From Streptomyces sp. CB03234 (lineage in GTDB: Bacteria; Actinomycetota; Actinomycetes; Streptomycetales; Streptomycetaceae): a stretch of 64,000 bases of DNA. This document shows, piece by piece, positions 28,069 to 37,744 of this stretch. Position numbers and translations under genes: made by a program. Numbering within the stretch: position 1 is the stretch's first letter; every line of letters starts with the position of its first letter. The notes under the pieces were generated by a model, which saw nothing but the letters and a program-made list of their open reading frames with translations, did not search any database and was not told the origin of the DNA. The DNA is taken from positions 301,591-365,590 of the forward strand of contig NZ_LIYH01000002.1 in assembly GCF_001905885.1 (NCBI RefSeq). Reading direction: 5' to 3'.

Positions 28069-29565
28069 GTGTCGGACCAACAGACCATCCACGTGGGCGG
28101 AGAGTGGCGAGCAGCCGCCACCGGCGCCACGCGCGAGATCCTCGACCCCGCCGACGCCACGACCCTCGCGGTCGTCGCCGAAGGCGGGACCGAGGACACC
28201 GACGCCGCGATCGCCGCCGCACGCACCGCGTTCGACCAGGGCGCCTGGCCCCGCACCCCCGTCGCCGAACGGGCCGCGCTGCTGCGCCGCGTCGCCGACC
28301 TGCTCCAGCGCGACCGCGAGACGATCGGCCTGCTGGAGAGCCGCGACGCCGGAAAGACCCTGGAAGAGGGCCGCGTCGACGTCGACTGCGTCACCGACGC
28401 CTTCCGCTACTTCGCCGACCTCGTCATGAACGAGAGCGGCGGCCGGGTCGTCGACGCGGGATCCCCCGACATCCACAGCGTCGTCGTCCACGAGCCCGTC
28501 GGCGTCTGCGCGCTGATCACACCGTGGAACTACCCCGTCCTCCAGGCCAGTTGGAAGATCGCCCCGGCGCTGGCGGCGGGCAACACGTTCGTGATCAAGC
28601 CGAGCGAGATCACCCCGCTCACCACCGTCGCCCTCATCCGGCTCCTCACCGAGGCCGGACTGCCCGCAGGCGTCGCCAACCTCGTCACCGGCCCCGGCGA
28701 CCCCGTCGGTGCCCGCATGTCCGAACACCCCGACGTCGACCTGGTGTCCTTCACCGGCGGCCTCGTCAGCGGTACGAAGGTGATGCGCGCCGCCGCCGAC
28801 ACCGTCAAGAAGGTCGCCCTCGAACTCGGCGGCAAGAACCCCAACGTCGTCTTCGCCGACGCCTGCGCCACCGACGAGGGCTTCGACACCGCCGTCGACC
28901 AGGCCCTCAACGCCGCCTTCATCCACAGCGGCCAGGTCTGCTCGGCCGGCTCCCGCCTCATCGTCGAGGAGTCGCTGCGCGAGCGGTTCGTCGCCGAACT
29001 CGCCCGCCGCGCCGAGAGGATCCGCATCGGGCGCGGCACCGACAAGGGCGTCGAGTGCGGCCCCCTCGTCTCCGCGCAGCAGCTCGCCCGCACCGAGGAG
29101 TACGTCGCCTCCGCCCTCGCCGAAGGGGCCGTCCTCCGCGCTGGCGGCGAACGCCCCACCGGCCCCGCGTACGGCGACGGCTACTTCTACCGCCCCACCG
29201 TCCTCGACCGCTGCCACCGCGAGATGCGCGTCGTCCGCGAAGAGGTCTTCGGACCAGTCCTCACCGTCGAGACCTTCCGCACCGAGGACGAGGCCGTCGC
29301 CCTCGCCAACGACACCGAGTACGGCCTGGCCGGCGGCGTCTGGTCCGCCGACCCCGGCCGCGCCCGCCGCGTCGCCGGACGACTGCGCCACGGCACCGTC
29401 TGGATCAACGACTTCCACCCCTACCTGCCGCAAGCGGAGTGGGGCGGCTTCGGCAAGAGCGGCATCGGCCGCGAGCTGGGCCCGGCCGGGCTCGCCGAAT
29501 ACCGCGAGACCAAGCACGTCTACCAGAACCTCGCCCCGCGCCCCGTGCGCTGGTTCGCGGGCTGA
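28069..29565 (+). CDS. betB: Betaine-aldehyde dehydrogenase-type aldehyde dehydrogenase
   Basis: The 498-residue NAD(P)-dependent aldehyde dehydrogenase has the pocket motifs ITPWNYPVLQASWKIAPALA, ALELGGKNPNVVF with the general-base Glu, and the catalytic Cys291 in HSGQVCSAGSRL. C-terminal WINDFHPYLPQAEWGGFGKS resembles betaine-aldehyde dehydrogenases. With the downstream GMC oxidase it would convert choline to glycine betaine, an osmoprotectant. GTG 28069 follows GGAAGG, which is inside a potential stem. It is the first of five genes ending with a betaine ABC importer. Substrate assignment rests on this context. Confidence 0.85.
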   Translation: MSDQQTIHVGGEWRAAATGATREILDPADATTLAVVAEGGTEDTDAAIAAARTAFDQGAWPRTPVAERAALLRRVADLLQRDRETIGLLESRDAGKTLEEGRVDVDCVTDAFRYFADLVMNESGGRVVDAGSPDIHSVVVHEPVGVCALITPWNYPVLQASWKIAPALAAGNTFVIKPSEITPLTTVALIRLLTEAGLPAGVANLVTGPGDPVGARMSEHPDVDLVSFTGGLVSGTKVMRAAADTVKKVALELGGKNPNVVFADACATDEGFDTAVDQALNAAFIHSGQVCSAGSRLIVEESLRERFVAELARRAERIRIGRGTDKGVECGPLVSAQQLARTEEYVASALAEGAVLRAGGERPTGPAYGDGYFYRPTVLDRCHREMRVVREEVFGPVLTVETFRTEDEAVALANDTEYGLAGGVWSADPGRARRVAGRLRHGTVWINDFHPYLPQAEWGGFGKSGIGRELGPAGLAEYRETKHVYQNLAPRPVRWFAG

Positions 29566-29580
29566 CGAGCGGGAGAACCT

Positions 29581-31119
29581 GTGAACAGCACAACGTACGA
29601 CTACGACTACGACTACGTCATCGTCGGCGGCGGCACCGCCGGCTCCGTCCTCGCCCACCGCCTCACCGAGGACCCCGAGGTCACCGTCGCCGTCATCGAA
29701 GGCGGCCCGTCCGACGTCGACCGCCCCGACGTCCTCACCCTGCGCCGCTGGATGGGCCTGCTCGGCGGCGACCTCGACTACGACTACCCCACCACCGAGC
29801 AGCCGCGCGGCAACTCCCACATCCGGCACAGCCGCGCCCGCGTCCTCGGCGGCTGCTCCTCGCACAACACGCTGATCTCCTTCAAGCCGCTGCCGTCCGA
29901 CTGGGACGAGTGGCAGGAGGCCGGGGCCGACGGCTGGAACGCCGCCGCCATGGACCCGTACTACGACAAGCTCCTCAACAACATCGTCCCGGTCGACGAG
30001 AACGACCGGAACGCCATCGCCCGCGACTTCGTCGACGCCGCCCAGGCCGCGCTCGGCGTCCCGCGCGTGGAGGGCTTCAACAAGAAACCGTTCCACGAGG
30101 GCGTCGGCTTCTTCGACCTCGCGTACCACCCGGAGGACAACAAGCGCTCCTCCGCCTCGGTCGCCTACCTCCACCCCATCATGGACACGCGCCCCAACCT
30201 CCACCTGATGCTGGAGACCTGGGCGTACAAGCTGGAGCTCGACGGTACGACGGCGACCGGCGTCCACGTCCGTACGAAGGACGGCACCGAGCAGCTCATC
30301 ACCGCGCGGCGCGAAGTCCTCGTCTGCGCGGGCGCCGTCGACACGCCCCGGCTGCTGCTCCACTCCGGCATCGGCCCGCGCCAGGACCTCGAAAAGCTGG
30401 GCATCCCCGTCGTCCACGACCTGCCGGGCGTCGGCGAGAACCTGCTCGACCACCCCGAGTCGGTCATCGTCTGGGAGACGGACGGGCCGATCCCCGAGAA
30501 CTCCGCCATGGACAGCGACGCGGGACTCTTCGTACGCCGCGACCCCGAGTCGCGCGGCCCCGACCTGATGTTCCACTTCTACCAGATCCCGTTCACCGAC
30601 AATCCGGAGCGGCTGGGCTACGAACGCCCCGCGCACGGCGTGTCGATGACGCCCAACATCCCCAAGCCGCGCAGCCGTGGCCGCCTGTACCTGACCAGCG
30701 CCGACCCCGAGGTCAAGCCCGCTCTCGACTTCCGGTACTTCACCGACGAGGACGACTACGACGGCCGCACCCTCGTCGACGGCATCCGCATCGCCCGCGA
30801 GATCGCCAAGGCCGAACCGCTCGCCGGCTGGCTCAAGCGCGAGGTCTGCCCCGGCCCTGAGATCACCGGCGACGAGGAACTCAGCGAATACGCCCGCAAG
30901 GCCGCCCACACCGTCTACCACCCGGCCGGCACCTGCCGCATGGGTGCCGTCGACGACGAACAGGCCGTCGTCGGACCCGACCTGAGGATCCGTGGACTCC
31001 ACGGCATCCGGATCGCCGACGCGTCCGTCTTCCCCACCATGCCCGCCGTCAACCCGATGATCGGCGTGCTGATGGTCGGGGAGAAGGCCGCCGACCTGCT
31101 GCGAGGTGACGCCCGATGA
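29581..31119 (+). CDS. betA: GMC oxidoreductase, probable choline dehydrogenase
   Basis: The 512-residue flavoprotein has the FAD dinucleotide-binding loop [17 protein letters not shown] at the N terminus. [14 protein letters not shown] and the C-terminal catalytic region HPAGTCRMG...[14 protein letters not shown] are typical of the glucose-methanol-choline family. A short TYDYDYDY stretch precedes the FAD loop. GTG 29581 lies 15 nt after betB, and the stop overlaps the ABC ATPase start by 4 nt. Choline as substrate is inferred from the neighbouring aldehyde dehydrogenase and betaine transporter. Confidence 0.85.
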   Translation: MNSTTYDYDYDYVIVGGGTAGSVLAHRLTEDPEVTVAVIEGGPSDVDRPDVLTLRRWMGLLGGDLDYDYPTTEQPRGNSHIRHSRARVLGGCSSHNTLISFKPLPSDWDEWQEAGADGWNAAAMDPYYDKLLNNIVPVDENDRNAIARDFVDAAQAALGVPRVEGFNKKPFHEGVGFFDLAYHPEDNKRSSASVAYLHPIMDTRPNLHLMLETWAYKLELDGTTATGVHVRTKDGTEQLITARREVLVCAGAVDTPRLLLHSGIGPRQDLEKLGIPVVHDLPGVGENLLDHPESVIVWETDGPIPENSAMDSDAGLFVRRDPESRGPDLMFHFYQIPFTDNPERLGYERPAHGVSMTPNIPKPRSRGRLYLTSADPEVKPALDFRYFTDEDDYDGRTLVDGIRIAREIAKAEPLAGWLKREVCPGPEITGDEELSEYARKAAHTVYHPAGTCRMGAVDDEQAVVGPDLRIRGLHGIRIADASVFPTMPAVNPMIGVLMVGEKAADLLRGDAR

Positions 31120-32288
31120 GTACGACCCCCGCCACGACCGCCCCGGCCACGACCGCCCCCGCCACGACCGCCCCCGTCTTCTCCGTCGAGAACCTGTGGA
31201 AGGTGTTCGGCCCCAAGGCCGACCGCGTACCCCACTCCGCCGAGCTCGCCGACCTCCCCGCCACCGAACTGCGCGAGCGCACCGGCTGCACCGCCGCCGT
31301 CCGCGACGTCTCCTTCGACGTCCGCAAGGGCGAGGTGTTCGTCGTCATGGGCCTGTCCGGCTCCGGCAAGTCCACCCTCGTACGCTGCCTGACCCGGCTC
31401 ATCGAGCCGACCTCCGGCACCGTCGCCATCGACGGCGAGGACATCCTCTCCATGGACCGGTCCCGGCTGCGTGACCTGCGCCGCCACCGCGCCGCCATGG
31501 TCTTCCAGCACTTCGGCCTGCTGCCGCACCGCTCGGTCGTCGACAACGTGGCGTACGGGCTCGAAATCCAGGGCATGGGCCGCGCCGAACGGCGCGCCAA
31601 GGCCGCCGAGGTCGTCACCAAGGTCGGCCTGGAAGGCCTGGAGGACCGCAAGCCGGGCCAGCTCTCCGGCGGCCAGCAGCAGCGCGTGGGCCTCGCCCGC
31701 GCCCTCGCCGTCGACCCCGAAGTGCTCCTGTTCGACGAGCCGTTCAGCGCCCTCGACCCGCTGATCCGGCGCGACATGCAGGAGGAGGTCATCCGGCTCC
31801 ACCGCGAGGAGGGCCGCACGATGATCTTCATCACCCATGACCTCAACGAGGCCCTGCGCCTCGGCGACCGCATCGCCCTCATGCGCGACGGCCGGATCGT
31901 GCAGCTCGGTACGCCCGAGGAGATCGTCGGCTCGCCCGCCGACGACTACGTACGCGACTTCGTGCGCGACGTGCCGCGCGAGCAGGTCATGACCGTACGC
32001 ACCGCCATGCGCCCGCCCTGCGCCGACGACGCCGACTCCGGCCCGGCCGTCGCGCCCGGCGCCACCGTGTCCGAGGCCATCGAGGCGGTCGCCCGCACCG
32101 GCGGCCCCGTACGCGTCGTCGACGCCGGCCGCTGGGTGGGCGTCGTGGACCACGAGGGCCTGCTCTCGGTCGTCGCGGGCGTCCCCGCGCCCGGCACCGG
32201 GGCGGCTCCGGCTGCCCGGGACGCGCACCCCGCCGGGGAGGCGGCCGTCACGGGGGAGGCCGCCCCCGCGGGGAAGGCGGCGGCATGA
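31116..32288 (+). CDS. Glycine betaine/proline ABC transporter ATP-binding protein
   Basis: The 390-residue ATPase has Walker [10 protein letters not shown], the Q-loop [13 protein letters not shown], signature LSGGQQQR and Walker [12 protein letters not shown]. It follows the OpuAA/ProV pattern with the long N-terminal insert seen in this subfamily. The tail (about residues 300-350) retains one degenerate CBS-like module ([18 protein letters not shown]...[14 protein letters not shown]), which in homologues senses ionic strength. The N terminus is a TTAPA repeat, three copies in nine-codon spacing. It overlaps both neighbours by 4 nt. Confidence 0.93.
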   Translation: MSTTPATTAPATTAPATTAPVFSVENLWKVFGPKADRVPHSAELADLPATELRERTGCTAAVRDVSFDVRKGEVFVVMGLSGSGKSTLVRCLTRLIEPTSGTVAIDGEDILSMDRSRLRDLRRHRAAMVFQHFGLLPHRSVVDNVAYGLEIQGMGRAERRAKAAEVVTKVGLEGLEDRKPGQLSGGQQQRVGLARALAVDPEVLLFDEPFSALDPLIRRDMQEEVIRLHREEGRTMIFITHDLNEALRLGDRIALMRDGRIVQLGTPEEIVGSPADDYVRDFVRDVPREQVMTVRTAMRPPCADDADSGPAVAPGATVSEAIEAVARTGGPVRVVDAGRWVGVVDHEGLLSVVAGVPAPGTGAAPAARDAHPAGEAAVTGEAAPAGKAAA

Positions 32289-34189
32289 CCGCGACCTTCA
32301 CCGCCCCCGTACGGCTACGACCGCCCGCCGCCCTCCGCCGCTACTGGCCGCTGGCCGCCGCCCTCGTCCTCCTGCCGCTCGGCCTCCTCCTCGCCGGCGG
32401 CGGCACCTGGCCCGCCTCCCTCATCGTCGACCTGTCCGGACCCCTCGGCACCGCCAGCGACTGGATCGTCGACAACCGCGACAGCCACCCGCTGTTCCTG
32501 TACTTCTTCGGGCACATCAGCAACGCCGTCGTCCTCGCCGTGCGCGGCGTCTACCTCGTGCTCCTCGCCGCCGGCTGGGCCGGCGTCACCGCCGTCGCCG
32601 GGATCGTCGCCTGGCGCGTCGCGGGCCTGCGCCTCGGGCTGACCACCGTCGCCGCGTTCGCCGTGTGCGGACTGCTCGGCATGTGGGTGCCCACCATGCA
32701 GACCCTCGCCCTCATGGTCGTCGCCGTCGCCGCGTCCGTCGCACTCGGCGCGCTGCTCGGCCTCGCCGCCGGGCTCTCCGACCGTACGTACCGGGCACTG
32801 CGGCCCGTCCTCGACACCATGCAGGTGCTGCCCGCGTTCGCATACCTGCTCCCCGTGGTGCTGGTCTTCGGCATCGGCGTCCCCGCCGCCGTCCTCGCCA
32901 CCGTCGTCTACGCCGCCCCGCCCATGGCCCGCCTCACCGCCCTCGGCCTGCGCGGCGCCGACCCCGGCGTCCTCGAAGCCTCCGCCTCCCTCGGCGCGAC
33001 CGGCAAGCAGCGGCTGCTCACCGCGCGGCTCCCGCTGGCGCGCAAGGAACTGCTCCTCGGCGTCAACCAGTCGATCATGATGGCCCTGTCCATGGCGGTC
33101 ATCGCCTCCGTCATCGGCGCCGGCGGCCTCGGCGACCGCGTCTACCAGGCGCTGGCGTCCGTCGACGTGGGCGCCGCCCTCGCCGCCGGCATCCCCATCG
33201 TGCTCCTCGCGGTCGTGCTCGACCGCACGGCCACCGGCGCGCGGGCGGTACGCCGCCGCGACTGGGCCACCTGCGGCGTCGCCGTCCTGGCCGCCGCCGT
33301 CGTGGGCCGCCTGAGCGGCGGGCTCACCTGGCCCCAGGCGTGGCACGTCGACATCGCCGAGCCCGTCAACCGCGCCGTCGACTGGATGACCGCCCACCTC
33401 TACTCGGGCGTCCCCGTCATCGGCGGCACCGCCGACTGGGCCGCGCACTTCACCGGCTGGGTCCTCGACCCCGTACGCGACGGCCTCCAGGCACTGCCCT
33501 GGTGGGCGCTGCTGCTCCTCGTCGGTGCGCTGGCGCTGCTCGTCGGCACCTGGCGTACCGCGCTGACGGCCGTCGCCGCCATGGGCGCCATCGGCGTCCT
33601 GGGCGTGTGGGACGCCTCCCTCGACACCCTGTCGCAGGTGCTGGCCGCCGTCGCCGTCACGCTGGTGCTGGGCTTCGCGGTCGCCGTCGCGGCGGCGCGG
33701 AGTGGCCGGGTGGAGCGGGCGCTGCGCCCGGTCCTGGACGTCTTCCAGACCATGCCGCAGTTCGTCTACCTGATCCCGGTGGTCGCCCTCTTCGGCGTGG
33801 GCCGCGCCCCGGCGGTCGCCGCCGCCGTGGTGTACGCCCTGCCCGCCGTCGTACGCATCACCACCCAGGGCCTTCGCGGCGTCGACCCCGTCGCGCTCGA
33901 ATCCGCCCGCTCGCTCGGCGCCACCGGCTGGCAGCAACTGCGCCAGGTGCAGCTGCCGCTGGCGCGACCGGCGCTGTTGCTGGCCGTGAACCAGGCGGTC
34001 GTCCTCGTCCTCGCCGTGGTCATCATCGGCGGCCTGGTCGGCGGTGGAGCGCTCGGTTACGACGTCGTCTTCGGCCTCGCGCAGGGCGACCTGGCGACCG
34101 GCCTGGTCGCGGGCGCCGCGATCGTCTGCCTGGGCCTGATGCTGGACCGGGTCACCCAGCCGACCGGAAAGGAGGCCCGACATGCGTAA
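32285..34189 (+). CDS. Glycine betaine ABC transporter permease, two fused permease domains
   Basis: The 634-residue protein contains two copies of the ABC permease domain. The first is about residues 135-315, with [22 protein letters not shown] as coupling helix. The second is about 445-625, with [43 protein letters not shown] and [21 protein letters not shown] show the duplication clearly. Most ProW/OpuAB proteins have one domain and homodimerise, whereas here a single chain could form the whole pore. ATG 32285 overlaps the ATPase stop, and the 3' end overlaps the next start by 8 nt. Confidence 0.92.
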   Translation: MTATFTAPVRLRPPAALRRYWPLAAALVLLPLGLLLAGGGTWPASLIVDLSGPLGTASDWIVDNRDSHPLFLYFFGHISNAVVLAVRGVYLVLLAAGWAGVTAVAGIVAWRVAGLRLGLTTVAAFAVCGLLGMWVPTMQTLALMVVAVAASVALGALLGLAAGLSDRTYRALRPVLDTMQVLPAFAYLLPVVLVFGIGVPAAVLATVVYAAPPMARLTALGLRGADPGVLEASASLGATGKQRLLTARLPLARKELLLGVNQSIMMALSMAVIASVIGAGGLGDRVYQALASVDVGAALAAGIPIVLLAVVLDRTATGARAVRRRDWATCGVAVLAAAVVGRLSGGLTWPQAWHVDIAEPVNRAVDWMTAHLYSGVPVIGGTADWAAHFTGWVLDPVRDGLQALPWWALLLLVGALALLVGTWRTALTAVAAMGAIGVLGVWDASLDTLSQVLAAVAVTLVLGFAVAVAAARSGRVERALRPVLDVFQTMPQFVYLIPVVALFGVGRAPAVAAAVVYALPAVVRITTQGLRGVDPVALESARSLGATGWQQLRQVQLPLARPALLLAVNQAVVLVLAVVIIGGLVGGGALGYDVVFGLAQGDLATGLVAGAAIVCLGLMLDRVTQPTGKEARHA

Positions 34190-35141
34190 GCGCATCACCG
34201 CACCCCTGGTCGCCGCAGTGACCCTGCTGCCCCTCACCGCCTGCGGCGCGGCCGACATGACCAAGCAGGCGTCCCCGTACGCCGCCGCCCAGGGCACCAA
34301 GACGGTCACCCTGTCCGTCCAGTCCTGGGTGGGCGCCCAGGCCAACGTCGCCGTGGCGAAGTACCTCCTCGAACACGAGCTGGGCTACCGCGTCGACACC
34401 GTCCAAATCGACGAGGTCCCCGCCTGGGACGCCCTCAGCCAGGGCCGGGTGGACGCCCTCCTGGAGGACTGGGGCCACCCGGAACAGGAACAGAGGTACG
34501 TCAACGACAAGAAGACCATCACGCCCGGCGGCGACCTGGGCGTGACGGGCCACATCGGCTGGTTCGTACCGACGTACTTCGCGGACGCCCACCCGGACGT
34601 CACCGACTGGAAGAACCTCAACAAGTACGCCGACCAGTTGCGGACGGCGGAAAGCGGCGGCAAGGGCCAGCTCCTGGACGGCTCCCCGTCGTACGTCACC
34701 AACGACAAGGCGCTGGTCAAGAACCTGGGCCTGGACTACAAGGTCGTCTTCGCGGGCTCGGAGGCGGCGCAGATCACCCAGATCAAGCAGTTCGCCAAGG
34801 AGAAGAAGCCCTTCCTGACGTACTGGTACAAGCCCCAGTGGCTGTTCGAGAAGGTGCCGATGACGGAGGTGAAGCTGCCCGCGTACAAGGAGGGCTGCGA
34901 CGCCGACCCGGAGAAGGTCGCCTGCGCCTACCCGCACACCCCGCTGCAGAAGTTCCTCAACGCCGACTTCGCGAAGAAGGGCGGGAAGGCGGCCGCCTTC
35001 CTGAAGAACTTCCGCTGGACGACGGAGGCGCAGAACGACGTGGCGCTGATGATCGCCGAGCAGAAGCTCTCCCCCGAGGCGGCGGCGGAGAAGTGGGTCA
35101 AGCAGAACGAGCCGACGTGGCGGGCCTGGCTCCCCTCCTAG
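34182..35141 (+). CDS. Glycine betaine ABC transporter substrate-binding lipoprotein
   Basis: The 319-residue OpuAC/ProX-like protein has a lipoprotein signal (LLPLTACGA, lipid attachment at Cys22). The binding domain contains SVQSWVGAQANVAVAKYLL, VDALLEDWG and FLTYWYKPQWLFEKV, with the many Trp and Tyr residues expected of an aromatic cage for quaternary amines. It ends the five-gene betaine operon. It begins 8 nt inside the permease gene. About 2 kb of non-coding repeats follows. Confidence 0.92.
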   Translation: MRKRITAPLVAAVTLLPLTACGAADMTKQASPYAAAQGTKTVTLSVQSWVGAQANVAVAKYLLEHELGYRVDTVQIDEVPAWDALSQGRVDALLEDWGHPEQEQRYVNDKKTITPGGDLGVTGHIGWFVPTYFADAHPDVTDWKNLNKYADQLRTAESGGKGQLLDGSPSYVTNDKALVKNLGLDYKVVFAGSEAAQITQIKQFAKEKKPFLTYWYKPQWLFEKVPMTEVKLPAYKEGCDADPEKVACAYPHTPLQKFLNADFAKKGGKAAAFLKNFRWTTEAQNDVALMIAEQKLSPEAAAEKWVKQNEPTWRAWLPS

Positions 35142-35167
35142 CCGAGAGCTCGCCCTGAACGCCCTGC

Positions 35168-35376
35168 TCATGGTGGCCGTGTGGACCCGCCGGTTCCTGG
35201 GGCGGACGCCCTGGTGATGCCGGCCGTGTGGGCCCTCCAGCGCCGGGGGTGGGCGGGCGGGTCGTGGTGGGCGTGTGGGCCGCCGCCCTCGGGGTGGGCG
35301 CCCTGCTCATGGTGGGCGTGTGGGCCGCCGCCCCGGGGGTGGGCGTGCTGGTCATGGTGGGCGTGTGGGCCGCCCT
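35168..35376. repeat. Tandem 45-47-nt repeat, about 4.5 copies
   Basis: Units begin at 35168, 35215, 35262, 35307 and 35352, each containing GGTGGGCGTGTGGGCC or a close variant. The last full units are exactly 45 nt apart. The length is a multiple of three, so frames stay open on both strands (15-residue repeats), but there is no start context or family match. It looks like a minisatellite bordering the inverted-repeat cassette. Confidence 0.7.
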
Positions 35377-35946
35377 CTCTCCGAGTGTGGCGGGCTCCGG
35401 CGCCCCCTCAAGGGCGCTCCCTTCGGTCGCGTCGCTTCGCGATGGGCTTCGCCCACCCTTGACCGGCCGCCTCCGCCCGCCTTTTCCCACTCGGAGGGCG
35501 GCCCGGGGGAACGGGCCCGGGAGGGGCGCCCCTTTGCCGGTGCCGTTCGTGGCCGGGAGGCGGGTGCTGGAGGGGCGCGGCAGTGGAATGGGGCGGCGCG
35601 GCTTGGCTAAGCGGCTGCGGCCCGTCTCCCGGCTGAGGTGCAGGACCTCGCTCCTGCCGGTGGTGGGTGCGCCCCAGCGGCATGGGGCTTCCGGGCTGGG
35701 TTCGGCGGCTGCGGGTGGGTGAGGGGTTGGGGTTCAGGCAGGTGGCTGAGGTGGGTGCGGGGCTGGGCCGGGGTGTTGCCCCGCCCGGCGGCCGGGGTGG
35801 AGGCGTGGGTGTGGGTGGGTGGCTGGCTGCCCGGCCGGTCGGCCTGTCGGCTCGCGGGCCCGGTCGGGCCCTGCCGCCCGTGGCTGCTCCGGGGCACCTC
35901 ACCGGCCCCGCCTGCCCCACAGGGAGGCCCCATCCGTCCCCTTGGT

Positions 35947-36072
35947 CACACCAGCACCGGGATCGGGGAGTTGTGGGCGGTGTGGGACACCTTCCCGCCG
36001 TGGTGTCGGGGGCTGTGGGTGTCCCATCCCGCCCACAACTTCGGTGCGGCGGTACGGGTGTGGCTGGAGGGG
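35947..36072. repeat. Palindromic element, copy 1
   Basis: A 21-nt arm at 35970-35990 beginning GTTGTGGGCGG pairs with GTGTCCCATCCCGCCCACAAC's first 20 bases onward at 36019-36039 (19 of 21 positions). The outer CACACC at 35947 faces GGGTGTG near 36056. It would fold into a long hairpin with a 28-nt apical region. A second copy with an identical 3' arm lies at 36325-36450. Confidence 0.65.
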
Positions 36073-36324
36073 GCGAAGAGGCGGGCCGGTGGGGCGTGTG
36101 GCGCAGCGGGGCGGGGAAGGCCGGGCGTCGTGCTGGCGGCTGCGGGCGGGGGCTGACTGTGGCCCCCGGGGCCGCGCACTGATCCGGGCCGGGGCCGGGG
36201 CTTGGCCGGGCATGCGGTCGGGCGTCGCGCCGGTCCGGAGAGCTGCGCCGCCGCCCCCCTGCTGCCCCGCCTGTCCTTACCCGCACCGCCCGCCTCACGG
36301 GAACGCCCCACCTGCCTCCTGCGC

Positions 36325-36450
36325 CACACCGGCACCTGGGCAGGCGAGTTGTGGGCGGTACGGGACACCCAGGGGCCCGGTGACAACGGCAGGGAGGTGT
36401 CCCATCCCGCCCACAACTCCGGTGAGCCGATACGGGTGTGACTGGAGGGG
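36325..36450. repeat. Palindromic element, copy 2
   Basis: Arms at 36348-36368 (GTTGTGGGCGG...) and 36397-36417 repeat the architecture of the element at 35947. The 3' arm is identical to copy 1 and the flanks share CACACCxGCACC and TACGGGTGTGxCTGGAGGGG. The apical 28 nt differ between copies, so the stem, not the loop, is conserved. Confidence 0.65.
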
Positions 36451-36929
36451 CGATCCCCCCGGCTCCCGGCCGGACAGGGCAACACCCGGGCCCAGCCCCG
36501 CACCCAGCCCAGCCACCTGCCTGCACCCCGACCCCTCACCCGCCCGCAGTCGCCGAACCCAGCCCAGAAGCCCCATCGCACTGCCGCGCACCCACCACCC
36601 ACCGGAGCGAGGTCTTGTGCCGCAACCCGAAGACGGCCGCCCGCCGCTTAGCCAAGCGCCGCCGCCCCATTCCTCTGCCGCGCCTGCCCCGGCCGGGCCG
36701 CCTCGGCAACGAACCCCGGCGCAGCGGCTGGCCCCCCGGGATGCCTGCTCCCGGGGCCGCCCTCCGAGAGAAAACGCGCGGGCGGAGGCGGCCTGTCAAG
36801 GGTGGCCGTAGGCCATCGGCGAAGCCGACGCGAAGCGCCCTTGACAGGGCGCCGGAGCCCGCGACTCTCGGGAGGGAGGGCGGCCCGGAACGGTGCCCGA
36901 TACCGGACCGTCAACTGCTGTTGCCGGGA

Positions 36930-37213
36930 GACGGGCGCGTGCGGCGAGCGTGGTGTGGAGCGGCCGGGTGACCGCCCACCTTTCGAGAGTGGATCAGGTA
37001 CCGGACGACGCCGTGGACTTCCGCTGCCTCGTCGCTCTCGTGGAGGCGACCGGCGAGCGCGTGACCCTCGCCGAGGACGGCCGGCGCCGGGGAGCCTGCT
37101 GTTCCCGATGGCCGAGCCGTCCGAGTCGAAGCACTGGACGCAGCGGACGGACGGCGGCCGCTGGTTCCCGGCCGTGGCGGGTGCTGCCGTTCCTGAACTC
37201 GCCGGTCCGAGGC
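36930..37213 (+). pseudogene. Possible decayed coding remnant
   Basis: One plus-strand frame from about 36953 reads GRVTAHLSRVDQVPDDAVD then VEATGERVTLAEDG. A different frame continues with AEPSESKHWTQRTDGGRWFP and ends near the cupin stop. The two parts look protein-like but are joined only by a frameshift around 37085, and no start signal is visible. It could be a broken gene adjoining the repeat cassette. No family recognised. Confidence 0.25.
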
Positions 37214-37708
37214 CTAGAACACCAGGCCGTGCTTCGCGATGAGTGCCATGGTCGCGTCCATGTCCGTCGAGCAGCCGTACGGGCCCGCCTTCTGCTGCAG
37301 TCCCTCCGGGCTCAGCTCCTCGCCCAGTTGGTCGAGCCACCGGAACAACTCCTCCAGGCCTCCCGGGGAGATGATCTCCAGTAGCCGGGCGGGGGTCTCG
37401 CCCGCGTTCCAGAAGGTGTGCCACTCGTCGCGCGGCTTGAACACGAGATCACCGGGCCGGGCCACGACCTCCTCGTCCCCGAACCTCGCACCCACCGTTC
37501 CTTCGAGGATGAAGCTGAACTCGTCCTCGTGGGTGTGCCGGTGGACGGGCGCCGCCAGCACCTTCGGTGGCAGGCGGTGCTCGACCAGCGAAAAGTGGCC
37601 GCCCCACTCACGGCCGTTGACCAGGAATCGGTCCCCGCACGCCTGCTGCGGCTGGTACAGCTCGCCGTCCTCCGGACCCAGTATCCGGTGCTCCACCACT
37701 GCGTACAC
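37214..37708 (-). CDS. Cupin domain protein
   Basis: The 164-residue protein has a single cupin barrel with metal-ligand motif HRHTHEDEFSFILEG (two His and Glu) and the second motif PGDLVFKPRDEWHTFWN with the remaining His. A C-terminal helical tail contains FRWLDQLGEELSPEG. Such proteins are often dioxygenases, isomerases or small-molecule sensors, and the substrate is not evident. The start at 37708 is GTG preceded by GAAGGGCGG. It lies 36 nt downstream of the large phosphatase gene on the same strand and may be co-transcribed. Confidence 0.85.
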   Translation of the reverse strand: MYAVVEHRILGPEDGELYQPQQACGDRFLVNGREWGGHFSLVEHRLPPKVLAAPVHRHTHEDEFSFILEGTVGARFGDEEVVARPGDLVFKPRDEWHTFWNAGETPARLLEIISPGGLEELFRWLDQLGEELSPEGLQQKAGPYGCSTDMDATMALIAKHGLVF

Positions 37709-37744
37709 CGCCCTTCGCGGTCGGTTGGTCGGTCGGTCCCCGGC

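Larger units (their letters stand above)
35371..36884. repeat. Large imperfect inverted repeat, non-coding cassette
   Basis: The left part (about 35371-36180) and right part (about 36190-36884) are diverged inverted copies. Exact anchors are GCGGGCTCCGGCGCC at 35390-35404 against 36848-36862. A 27-nt block at 35454-35480 matches 36778-36804 with one mismatch. GGAATGGGGCGGC at 35585 pairs with 36661-36673, and GCTTGGCTAAGCGGC at 35601 with the complement near 36641-36655. The roughly 2070 bases between 35142 and 37213 contain no gene I can support. Open frames here have unusual composition and no starts with ribosome binding sites. Confidence 0.7.

Noticed and set aside
27949..31002. Minus-strand open frame of 1017 codons opposite betB and betA
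   Set aside because: Antisense shadow rich in Gly, Val, Asp and Glu. The plus strand has clear aldehyde dehydrogenase and GMC motifs.
35168..35376. Possible CRISPR array in the repeat region
   Set aside because: Units are contiguous tandem repeats without unique spacers, and no cas gene is nearby.
35228..35722. Plus- and minus-strand repeat proteins (15-residue units) in the tandem repeat
   Set aside because: Openness follows from a 45-nt period. No start with a ribosome binding site, and the frames run into the inverted-repeat cassette without domain content.
35371..36884. Insertion sequence with terminal inverted repeats
   Set aside because: The inverted copies fill almost the whole segment and there is no transposase-like frame or target-site duplication that I could see.
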